DNA from: Flavobacterium chilense
Lineage (GTDB): Bacteria; Bacteroidota; Bacteroidia; Flavobacteriales; Flavobacteriaceae
Direction: 5' to 3'
Length of the DNA stretch: 64,000 nucleotides
Assembly: GCF_001602525.1 (NCBI RefSeq)
Contig: NZ_LSYT01000004.1
Span: 346,882-410,881, forward strand
In this document: positions 9,755 through 16,537 of the stretch, piece after piece
Numbering within the stretch: position 1 is the first letter of the stretch
Layout: the number at the start of each line of letters is the position of its first letter
Notes under the pieces: model-generated
What the model saw: only the letters and a program-made list of their open reading frames with translations
Told to the model about the DNA's origin: nothing
Database searches by the model: none
Position numbers and translations under genes: made by a program

Positions 9755-9803
9755 AATGTATTATTTTACGTTAATTATTTGTTTTAATGTATTATTTTAC
9801 ATT
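9755..9803. promoter_or_regulatory. Two 18-bp repressor operator candidates
   Basis: Two near-identical 18-bp inverted repeats of form AATGTA-N6-TACATT. One is at 9755-9772 (right arm TACGTT, one mismatch) and one at 9786-9803 (perfect). They are 31 bp apart, about three helical turns. The first abuts the start of the repressor gene. The second sits between the -33 and -7 elements of the rightward promoter. Binding by the adjacent S24-type repressor is inference. Confidence 0.7.
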
Positions 9804-9810
9804 ATATTTG
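9778..9810 (+). promoter_or_regulatory. Rightward Bacteroidota promoter (TTTG / TATATTTG)
   Basis: TTTG at 9778-9781 and TATATTTG at 9803-9810 match the Bacteroidota -33 TTTG and -7 TAnnTTTG consensus with a 21-base spacer. It would drive the small genes from 9983 onward. A perfect operator fills the spacer. Confidence 0.7.
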
Positions 9811-9982
9811 CAAAGTAAAGAAATTAAAATTTCATAATAAAATATTTTGCTACAAAATTAATAGGCAATATCCAATACATAAAAAAGAAAAATCATTATT
9901 AACAACAAACTCAGATATAATTTAATAAAATCTAAAATAATTAAAAACATAATAGAACCATTAACCCTTTTAATTACATAAA

Positions 9983-10120
9983 ATGAAAACAGATCAAATT
10001 GAAGAAAAAATCAACGAGTTGGAAAACTGGCTGATTAAAAATCCAAATAGCGCTGAAAGAAATCTTATAGAATCTGACATAAAAAAATTAAAAACAATTT
10101 TAAAGAAAAATCATGAGTAG
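9983..10120 (+). CDS. Small hypothetical protein (45 aa)
   Basis: Short open frame MKTDQIEEKINELENWLIKN..., 45 residues, highly charged and predicted helical or coiled coil. It is the first gene behind the repressor-controlled promoter. It overlaps the next gene by 8 bases, which supports translation as part of an operon. I do not recognise a family. Small helical proteins are common in phage early regions. Confidence 0.55.
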   Translation: MKTDQIEEKINELENWLIKNPNSAERNLIESDIKKLKTILKKNHE

Positions 10121-10388
10121 AAAACAAATCGAAGAACGCATTGCTTTATTATACCTTGCTTTGCAGTTTTGTTCTGAAAGAACAAAAACATTTACCACAG
10201 GAGAGAGAATCTGCATTAATCAGGAACGTTTTCAATGGATGCATATTCTCGAGAACCCAACAGCTGTATCCAGGCCTGTTTCTATAATTATAGAAAACAA
10301 AATAAAAAGTATTTCAAAACTTTCTCTTGCACAAAATTTTAAACCTTATTATGAAGATCCATTTAAAGAAGAAATTGAAATTTTATAA
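10113..10388 (+). CDS. Hypothetical phage-like protein (91 aa)
   Basis: Protein of 91 residues, MSRKQIEERIALLYLALQFC..., mostly helical at the N-terminus and acidic at the C-terminus (YYEDPFKEEIEIL). It has no signal peptide and no recognised motif. It sits in the small-gene operon between the 45-aa gene and the DUF3164-like gene. Its role is unknown. Confidence 0.6.
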   Translation: MSRKQIEERIALLYLALQFCSERTKTFTTGERICINQERFQWMHILENPTAVSRPVSIIIENKIKSISKLSLAQNFKPYYEDPFKEEIEIL

Positions 10389-10413
10389 TCAAAATTTAAC
10401 CTCAGGAAAAATC

Positions 10414-11130
10414 ATGAACACTATAACTACTAATACACAAGCAAAAACTATTGATTTATCTCATTTTTCTGTACAACAATTAAAAGAAGCTTTGTCAAGT
10501 ATAGAAAAGAAAAAAAATGAAGAAAGAGAGACATATAAAAAACTGGTAGCGGAAACAATACCTAAAGCAATTTTAAAACTACATAAAGCATCTAAAATAA
10601 TCAGTAATGTAAAAACTGAAACATTTCAGCTTTTTGAAACTATTCTCGATTTAAAAAATCAGGTTTATGGTTTTAAAGAAAAGCAAATGTCCCATACCTT
10701 TTCGAATGACAAAGAAGAAATTACAATTGGCTATCGAATTAATGAAGGCTGGGATGACACTGTAACTATTGGAATTGAAAAAGTGCAAAATTACATTTCA
10801 TCACTTTCTACCAATAAAGAAACAGCTTCTCTGGTTAAAATTGTTTTCAATCTTCTTAAAAAAGATGCAAAAGGGAACTTAAAAGGCTCAAGAGTTCTTG
10901 AACTACAGAAACTTACCAAAGAGTTCAATAATGAAGAATTTACCGATGGAGTTGATATTATTGCCTCCTCTTTTAAACCTGTACGCTCAAGTTGGTTTAT
11001 TGAGGCTAGTTTAATTAATGAAAATGGCACAAGAACAAATATCCCTTTATCTATGTCATCAGTCAGTTTTTTAAATGGATATATTTTTAATTTTTTTAAC
11101 CAACAAAACGAACAGACAAATGCAGCCTAA
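10414..11130 (+). CDS. DUF3164-like phage protein
   Basis: Protein of 238 residues starting MNTITTNTQAKTIDLSHFSV. An N-terminal coiled coil (about 25-50, IEKKKNEERETYKKLVAE) precedes a globular region. The C-terminus (EFTDGVDIIASSFKPVRSSWFIEASLINENG, then IPLSMSSV) resembles DUF3164, a family found in Mu-like transposable phages. The frame is open further upstream, but the ATG at 10414 avoids overlap with the previous gene. Its position in a repressor-controlled operon fits a phage early gene. The biochemical function is unknown and the family call is tentative. Confidence 0.6.
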   Translation: MNTITTNTQAKTIDLSHFSVQQLKEALSSIEKKKNEERETYKKLVAETIPKAILKLHKASKIISNVKTETFQLFETILDLKNQVYGFKEKQMSHTFSNDKEEITIGYRINEGWDDTVTIGIEKVQNYISSLSTNKETASLVKIVFNLLKKDAKGNLKGSRVLELQKLTKEFNNEEFTDGVDIIASSFKPVRSSWFIEASLINENGTRTNIPLSMSSVSFLNGYIFNFFNQQNEQTNAA

Positions 11131-11287
11131 TAATGACATTTACGCATCGTTGCTTCTAACCATATTACTTATAGCAACGAATTTAAAACCAATTATACTA
11201 TTCCATGAATGGCTTTTTTTCAAAATAAATACAACTTTTAAACAATATAAAAATGAGCGTAAAAATAAAACCAATAGTAGACCATGA
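11120..11287 (+). CDS. Small membrane-like protein (55 aa)
   Basis: Frame of 55 residues, MQPNNDIYASLLLTILLIAT..., with one probable membrane segment (about residues 9-27) and a basic, Asn/Lys-rich tail. Its ATG overlaps the stop region of the DUF3164-like gene by 11 bases. It overlaps the next frame by 35 bases, which lowers confidence that both are translated. Confidence 0.4.
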   Translation: MQPNNDIYASLLLTILLIATNLKPIILFHEWLFFKINTTFKQYKNERKNKTNSRP

Positions 11288-11453
11288 AAGCTACAAAGTA
11301 AATGACAATACAATTTTTAAAGATGGAATTGGAAACTGGAATTGCAAAAATGAGCTTTCAAATAAGGAGCGCTTTGCTTTTAATCAATATGAGAATATCG
11401 TAATTAAAAATCCGAGATTTAAAAAGCATAGTATATCAATATACAAAGGATAA
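11253..11453 (+). CDS. Hypothetical protein (66 aa)
   Basis: Short basic frame, MSVKIKPIVDHESYKVNDNT..., 66 residues, with no signal peptide or known motif. It is the last frame of the phage-like small-gene run. No function can be assigned. Confidence 0.45.
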   Translation: MSVKIKPIVDHESYKVNDNTIFKDGIGNWNCKNELSNKERFAFNQYENIVIKNPRFKKHSISIYKG

Positions 11454-11672
11454 TCCCTACAAGACTTAAAATAAAAAAACAACTATAGTTAGAAGTCAAA
11501 AAAAAGCTTTAGTCTTAGTGTTAACCTTCAGAGATTAAAGCAAATAAAAAAAATCATTTTTCAAAACAATATTACTAATCCAATAATCTCTATTATAACT
11601 TTACTTCATAAATCTCATTTTCTCTAAAAATCTTTCTTCATCTTCTCTATTATTCATTTAATACCACATCTT

Positions 11673-11918
11673 ATGCCTATATCTGCAAATAGAAGTCTCG
11701 GAATTCAAAAAAACAAACTCCTTCGCTATAAACTTGTAAAAGAACTGTATCAGAAACACAAAACAGATGATATCCCTACAACGGTAGTCTGGCGTAAATA
11801 TATTTACCCTATTTATCCCATTTCACGAACTACTTTGTACGAAATCCTCTGCACATCCATAACTTCAGAATTAAAAAAAATCGAAGAACTTATGATTAAT
11901 CAGAAAAAACACTATTAA
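11673..11918 (+). CDS. Hypothetical basic protein (81 aa)
   Basis: Frame of 81 residues, MPISANRSLGIQKNKLLRYK..., rich in Lys, Arg and Tyr. The segment VKELYQKHKTDDIPTTVVWR followed by PISRTTLYEILCTSI looks like a helix-turn-helix-type region and might bind DNA, but I do not recognise a family. It stands alone between the phage-like genes and a terminator-like hairpin. It could be the last remnant of the mobile element. Confidence 0.5.
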   Translation: MPISANRSLGIQKNKLLRYKLVKELYQKHKTDDIPTTVVWRKYIYPIYPISRTTLYEILCTSITSELKKIEELMINQKKHY

Positions 11919-12016
11919 TATGTTATATGCGAATATATTAGCTATCCAAATAAAATTATCAACTTAAAAGCCTGCAACTCTTCGTTGAGGCAATATTATT
12001 AAATACTTTAAGTCAT

Positions 12017-12070
12017 AAAAGAGATAGTACAGACAAAGATCCTACATCAATTTCTGCACTATCTCTTTTA
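12017..12070. terminator. Hairpin with AAAAGAGATAGT arms, probable terminator
   Basis: The arms AAAAGAGATAGT and ACTATCTCTTTT are separated by about 30 bases, and A- and T-rich ends allow action in both directions. It lies about 100 bases after the 81-aa frame. The long loop makes the call moderate. Confidence 0.5.
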
Positions 12071-12407
12071 ATTTATATTTCTTAAAATAATTAGGAACGA
12101 TTAACTTTTAATTTCATTTTTATAATACTTTATATGAAGTTGTCATAAACTCTTTTCAAAGATTATTATATAAGTTATAAAAAAGTAAATTTTTAAATAG
12201 TTTTTCATCCATTCATCTCTTATTCAATCTCTTATTTTAAAAAAATAAATCAAGTCATTCAATATATGTAAGTTTTTATTTATCTTTATTGAATCTTCTT
12301 TTGAAAAAGAAGCATATTTGATCAAAAATTACAGCATAAATTATTTACATTATTATTTTATTGATATAAATATCTGTCCCAAATCTCACTTTACAAGCCC
12401 TTACACT

Positions 12408-12447
12408 AAAAAGCCATTTCATGACAGGAAAAAGCCGTTCTATGACA
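12408..12447 (+). promoter_or_regulatory. Phased direct repeats, LytTR-operator-like
   Basis: Two 19-bp direct repeats, AAAAAGCCATTTCATGACA at 12408-12426 and AAAAAGCCGTTCTATGACA at 12429-12447. They have 3 mismatches and are offset by exactly 21 bp, two helical turns. LytTR regulators are known to bind paired 9-bp direct repeats with this 21-bp period, and CCGTTC recalls AlgR sites. It lies about 250 bp upstream of the first collar gene. Confidence 0.55.
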
Positions 12448-12697
12448 TCTTTTTTCCAGTTAAGACTTTTGCTCTTTAATTTTAAATCCAGAATTAAACG
12501 AATAGTATTTATAATAGAGAAGAACTAAAAAATCTGTGTTTAAAAACAGGTGTTTATACGTGCTTTTTAAACTACTTACATACAGTAACTTAGCCTTACA
12601 ACAATAAAAAATGTTGCGCTAATTTACAGTACTTAATCATTCATTTAGTAGGACTGTTATTTACAAGTTTAAGTTAACTATTTAAATCAATATAATT

Positions 12698-13237
12698 ATG
12701 GATGGAACAATTGGAGAAATACGTCAATTTGCAGCAAATTTTGCACCCAGAAACTGGGCATTTTGTAATGGGCAAACCGTTGCTATAAGATCTAATACAG
12801 CGTTGTTTTCTATTATTGGCACTTACTATGGCGGAGACGGCCAAACTACTTTTAAACTCCCTGACTTTGGGGGACGTGTAGCTATAGGAGCGGGTCAGGG
12901 AAACGGTTTATCACAATATGTTATAGGAGAATCATCCGGAACTAATGGTATAGCATTAACGACTTTAAACCTCCCTTCTCATACACATGCTACTACTGCT
13001 GCTGTTTCAATTCCTGCTTATTCGGATGAAGGTGATGCCAGTACTCCATCTGGAAATATTCTTGCAGCAAAAGCATCTATGTATAGTACTGATGAAGGAG
13101 ATACAAGCATGAAAGCTGCTACATATAATGTGACCGTTACTCCTGTTGGGTCAGGACAACCACTTTCTATAACGCAGCCATCTATTGGAATGAACTATAT
13201 TATTTGTTTGTTTGGAAATTTTCCGCCACGCTCATAA
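12698..13237 (+). CDS. Tail-collar domain protein 1 (MdpB-like)
   Basis: Protein of 179 residues built on the phage tail collar fold. The N-terminus MDGTIGEIRQFAANFAPRNW, then AFCNGQ and LFSIIGTYYGGDGQTTFKLPDFGGR, is the collar domain with its GGDG..F.LPD signature. LPSHTHATT follows, and the C-terminus ends MNYIICLFGNFPPRS, also conserved in copies 2 and 3. The family includes bacterial microcystin-dependent-protein homologues that are not part of prophages. There is no signal peptide. It is the first of three tandem homologues. No baseplate, sheath, tube or lysis gene is nearby, so a domesticated surface or secreted structure is likelier than a phage fibre. Confidence 0.9.
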   Translation: MDGTIGEIRQFAANFAPRNWAFCNGQTVAIRSNTALFSIIGTYYGGDGQTTFKLPDFGGRVAIGAGQGNGLSQYVIGESSGTNGIALTTLNLPSHTHATTAAVSIPAYSDEGDASTPSGNILAAKASMYSTDEGDTSMKAATYNVTVTPVGSGQPLSITQPSIGMNYIICLFGNFPPRS

Positions 13238-13294
13238 ATACAATAATTACAAGCAACTTAAAAATTATAATTTAAATTTAAAATATAACTAACT

Positions 13295-13834
13295 ATGGAA
13301 GGAACTATAGGAGAAATAAGATTATTTGCTGGGAATTTTCCACCATTAAACTGGGCTTTTTGTAATGGATCTTCTCAAAGTATTGCTAATTATGAAGCTC
13401 TATTTGTAATAATTGGTACAACATATGGCGGAGATGGTCAGGTTACATTTAATCTTCCTGATTTACGAAGCCGTGTTCCTGTTGGTACAGGTCAGGGTCC
13501 GGGACTTCCTAATATTGTACTTGGACAAGTTGGTGGTACAGAAACAGCCACAATGACTATAAATCAAATGCCTTCACATACTCACGTTGCGACAGGCTCT
13601 ATTGCTCTTCCTGCTTATAATGCCACTGGAGAATCAGGATCACCAACAAATACTATTTTAGCAGGTTTGGCTGACGCTTATTCTACAGCTCAGGCAGATA
13701 CCAATCTAAAAGCACAAACTTCAGCTGTTACACTTAACAATACAGGCAGTAACAACCCTTTCAGTATTATACAACCATACCTTTCTACAAATTATATTAT
13801 TTGCATGCAAGGTATTTTCCCAACTAGAAACTAA
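13295..13834 (+). CDS. Tail-collar domain protein 2 (MdpB-like)
   Basis: Second tandem paralogue, 179 residues: MEGTIGEIRLFAGNFPPLNW, AFCNGSSQ, GTTYGGDGQVTFNLPDLRSR, MPSHTHVATG and C-terminal NYIICMQGIFPTRN. The middle part (SGSPTNTILAGLADAYSTAQ) diverges most from copy 1. That is where a receptor-binding or trimerisation surface would vary. It is 57 bases after copy 1 and 14 before copy 3. The equal size of all three suggests either a hetero-oligomer or alternative subunits. Confidence 0.9.
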   Translation: MEGTIGEIRLFAGNFPPLNWAFCNGSSQSIANYEALFVIIGTTYGGDGQVTFNLPDLRSRVPVGTGQGPGLPNIVLGQVGGTETATMTINQMPSHTHVATGSIALPAYNATGESGSPTNTILAGLADAYSTAQADTNLKAQTSAVTLNNTGSNNPFSIIQPYLSTNYIICMQGIFPTRN

Positions 13835-13848
13835 TAAAAAACAAAATT

Positions 13849-14391
13849 ATGGAAGGAACAATATCTGAAATTCGCCTCTTCGCTGGTAATTTTACTCCAA
13901 AATATTGGGCAACATGTTCAGGGCAACTTATGAATATCAGTACCAATCAGGCATTATTTAGCCTCTTGGGTACAACATATGGCGGCAATGGCATTACTAC
14001 TTTTGCATTACCTGATTATAGAGGCAGAATTCCTGTTGGAACCGGAATTGCGCAAGGTGTTACCCAATTTCCTCTCGGAAGTATTACTGGAACAAATACT
14101 GTAACGGCAACCAGCTTAAATTTACCATTGCATACACATGTTGCACCGCAAGCTTCTTTTGCATTAAAATCATTTGCAGACACGGGTGGTACAGGCTCTC
14201 CAACCAATGCTAATTTAGCTTCATTAACTGGACTTTATTCAGCTAAAACAGCTGATAGCGCCCTTAAACCTGTTACACCTGTTATAACCGTTGCTCAAAC
14301 CGGAAATAATCAGCCAATAACAATACAACAACCATACTTGGGTATGAACTATGTAATATGTCTTCAGGGAATTTTTCCTTCAAGAAACTAA
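13849..14391 (+). CDS. Tail-collar domain protein 3 (MdpB-like)
   Basis: Third tandem paralogue, 180 residues: MEGTISEIRLFAGNFTPKYW, ATCSGQLM, GTTYGGNGITTFALPDYRGR, LPLHTHVAPQ and C-terminal NYVICLQGIFPSRN. The usual His-Thr-His after the collar domain is kept. A terminator-like hairpin follows within 5 bases, so the trio can be made in excess over the downstream genes. Its closest relatives appear to be the two preceding genes. Confidence 0.9.
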   Translation: MEGTISEIRLFAGNFTPKYWATCSGQLMNISTNQALFSLLGTTYGGNGITTFALPDYRGRIPVGTGIAQGVTQFPLGSITGTNTVTATSLNLPLHTHVAPQASFALKSFADTGGTGSPTNANLASLTGLYSAKTADSALKPVTPVITVAQTGNNQPITIQQPYLGMNYVICLQGIFPSRN

Positions 14392-14395
14392 CATT

Positions 14396-14426
14396 AATAA
14401 CCCATTAGAAATTCTACTGGGTTATT
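14396..14426 (+). terminator. Hairpin after the collar trio
   Basis: The arms AATAACCCA and TGGGTTATT enclose an inner TAGAA/TTCTA stem and are followed by TTGTTTT. It is a plausible intrinsic terminator or partial attenuator between the collar genes and the downstream binding-protein gene. Confidence 0.7.
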
Positions 14427-14455
14427 TTGTTTTAAATTATCTATTAAAATTGTTT

Positions 14456-15586
14456 ATGAAAATAGCTTTACTCTTGCCCCGATCTGTCATTTACCCTTCA
14501 ATGTCTTTTGACATAATGGATGGTTTTAAATCTGCTTTAAAGAAAACAGGGAGTCTTGAAAAACATGAAATTGTAACTGCCAATATAGGAGTTGGTGGTA
14601 ACAACAGAGAAATTTATACTTGCTGCGAAGAATTACTCTTAAATAGTACAGATATCATTGTAGCTTATATAAACCCTGTTACCGCTGAATTTATACAGCC
14701 TCTTTTTGAAAGTACTGATAAATTGCTAATTGTATTAGACAGTGGATATCATTTTCAAAGCTTTGAAAAAAAATTGTCTAATATGTATTTTATTTCATTA
14801 GAAGGCAATTTATGTTCCCGTGCTATTGTTCGCAAAGCAATTGAAGAAGGACAAAATAATTTTGCATTTACCTGTTCATTTTATGATGCAGGCTATCGTC
14901 CTCCTTATACTTATTCTACAGCTTTAGAAGACAAAGGGATTAGTATTAGCTATAATCATATTACACCTTTACAACGTGCCGAATTCAATTTAGGCCCATT
15001 AGATGAATATATTCAACAAAATAAAAATGTTTCAATATTTACATCCTTTTGTGGCGATATGGCAGAAGACTTTTTTAGAGAATCATCAAAATTAACAAAT
15101 ATTGCTTCATGCAAAACGTATGGAAGCGGTTTTACTGCCGAAGAATTATGGCTAAATAAAATACCATATCCCGGATATGACTGGAGTTGTGCCATTCCTT
15201 GGGCCTCAAATACAGACAATAAAGAAAATGAAGATTTCTTATTAACAATGAAAGGGATTAAAGAAAATAAAGCCAATATCTTTTCTCTTTTAGGATGGGA
15301 AGCCGCTTTGTTTATTCAAAATTCAGATGGTCAATCATTAGACAATCTTGTTATAAACTCTCCGCGTGGAAAAGTTTATATGAACCCTTATACAGGTTAC
15401 TCTGAAGCTCCTTTATATTATGCAACAGTAACAAAAAATGAAGAAACAGGTAATTGTCTTTTAGAAAATATATCTGAGGTAACCAATTTAGAACAAGAAC
15501 GTAAACGCTTACAGTATCATATTCTCGCAGCTCAGGATATAGCCTCAAATTCATGGTTTAACTCTTATGCCTGTTTAGAATCATGA
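14456..15586 (+). CDS. Leaderless periplasmic-binding-protein-fold protein
   Basis: Protein of 376 residues with a type 1 periplasmic-binding (two-lobe Rossmann-like) pattern. It starts MKIALLLPRSVIYPSMSFDIMDGFKSAL, then DIIVAYINPVTAEFIQPLFESTDKLLIVLDSG. The second lobe follows from about residue 115 (ISLEGNLCSRAIVRKAIEEGQNNFAFTCSFYDAGY). There is no signal peptide, so it should be cytosolic, unlike ABC-transporter binding proteins. A TTG two codons upstream is a less likely start. Its stop overlaps the formyltransferase start (ATGA), so the two products probably act together. No ABC permease is nearby. Ligand and role are unknown. Confidence 0.7.
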   Translation: MKIALLLPRSVIYPSMSFDIMDGFKSALKKTGSLEKHEIVTANIGVGGNNREIYTCCEELLLNSTDIIVAYINPVTAEFIQPLFESTDKLLIVLDSGYHFQSFEKKLSNMYFISLEGNLCSRAIVRKAIEEGQNNFAFTCSFYDAGYRPPYTYSTALEDKGISISYNHITPLQRAEFNLGPLDEYIQQNKNVSIFTSFCGDMAEDFFRESSKLTNIASCKTYGSGFTAEELWLNKIPYPGYDWSCAIPWASNTDNKENEDFLLTMKGIKENKANIFSLLGWEAALFIQNSDGQSLDNLVINSPRGKVYMNPYTGYSEAPLYYATVTKNEETGNCLLENISEVTNLEQERKRLQYHILAAQDIASNSWFNSYACLES

Positions 15587-16521
15587 GTACTATAAATGAC
15601 ATAGTTGTTTTGTGTAATAATAGAATGGCGTTTCCTGCTATACAAGCTTTATATGCTCTTGGCAGATTACATACTATTGGAGTGCCAATCGAGAATGAAG
15701 ATGTAAAAGCCTTTTGTATACATTTTGCTTCACAGACAGGTATTAATTTAATATGGATCGAAAAATCTAAACTAAAAAATCAGCTAGAAGAAATCATCAA
15801 AATCAGTAATCCTAAATACATTTTTACCATGACTTTTCCTTGGAAAATATCAGAAGAAATTATAAAACAGCATTCTAATTTGTTTTATAACTTCCACTAT
15901 GGTCTTTTACCAGAAATGCGTGGGGCTGATCCTGTTTTTGAATCTATTAAAAAACAAAAAAAAGAAACCGGAATTTCTGTTCACAGTATCGATAAAGAGA
16001 TTGATAAAGGAAAAATAATCTTAAAAAAAACATTTCCATTGCATGCAGATCTAACTCATGGTATGGTTTGTACCAATTTATCTTATCTCGCTTCTCATAT
16101 CCTGCCTGAACTATTGACTGTATTACATCTTAATGATGAAGGAATTACCCAGGATGAAACAAAAGCTCAATATTATAAAAAACCAACAATTACTGATGTC
16201 AGTATTCAATGGGAGAATCAGGATTCAAAATCTATTCAGGCTCTTGTTAACGCCTGTAATCCATGGAATAAAGGTGCATATACTCAATGGAATGGTTTAA
16301 ATGTACGTATTGTAGAAGTTTCACAAATCGATTCTTCGGGTATAAACTCAAAAACCCCGGGAACCATTTTAGAAATAAATGAAAATAACGGTTTAATCAT
16401 ACAATGTTATGATAACACCCAATTGCGTATAAACACAGTTTATACGGATGAAGGATTTATGAGTGGGCATAAATTGCTCGCTTTTGGTATAAAAAACGGT
16501 GAACAATTTGCCTCTTTATAA
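15583..16521 (+). CDS. Formyltransferase-family protein (Fmt/ArnA-like)
   Basis: Protein of 312 residues with the formyltransferase catalytic signature NFHYGLLPEMRGADP (the N-x-H of 10-formyl-THF transferases) and the Asp region VHSIDKEIDKGKII. The C-terminal domain (NPWNKGAYTQWNGLNVRIVE, then PGTILEINENNGLIIQCYD) matches the small C-terminal domain of Fmt and ArnA. It should transfer a formyl group from 10-formyl-THF to an amine. Its context, with a binding-fold protein, collar proteins and a giant adhesin, argues against Met-tRNA. An amino sugar or protein amine on a surface structure is a guess. It ends 16 bases before the adhesin gene, so the two are cotranscribed. Confidence 0.85.
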   Translation: MSTINDIVVLCNNRMAFPAIQALYALGRLHTIGVPIENEDVKAFCIHFASQTGINLIWIEKSKLKNQLEEIIKISNPKYIFTMTFPWKISEEIIKQHSNLFYNFHYGLLPEMRGADPVFESIKKQKKETGISVHSIDKEIDKGKIILKKTFPLHADLTHGMVCTNLSYLASHILPELLTVLHLNDEGITQDETKAQYYKKPTITDVSIQWENQDSKSIQALVNACNPWNKGAYTQWNGLNVRIVEVSQIDSSGINSKTPGTILEINENNGLIIQCYDNTQLRINTVYTDEGFMSGHKLLAFGIKNGEQFASL

Positions 16522-16537
16522 TTTAACTATCTTAATT

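Larger units (their letters stand above)
11919..12697. other. 779-base gap without a convincing gene
   Basis: AT-rich intergenic stretch. It holds a terminator-like hairpin at 12017-12070, a pair of 21-bp-phased direct repeats at 12408-12447 and the untranslated leader of the first collar gene. No frame in it looks coding. It marks the boundary between the phage-like module and the collar locus. Confidence 0.6.

Noticed and set aside
11501..11541. Terminator after the 66-aa frame
   Set aside because: GCTTTAGTCT/AGATTAAAGC can pair with one mismatch, but the T-run is on the wrong side for the plus-strand genes, so I did not list it.
12698..14391. Tail-collar trio as part of a prophage or tailocin
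   Set aside because: No sheath, tube, baseplate, capsid, lysis or integrase gene is near, and the following genes encode cell-surface proteins. The family is known outside phages.
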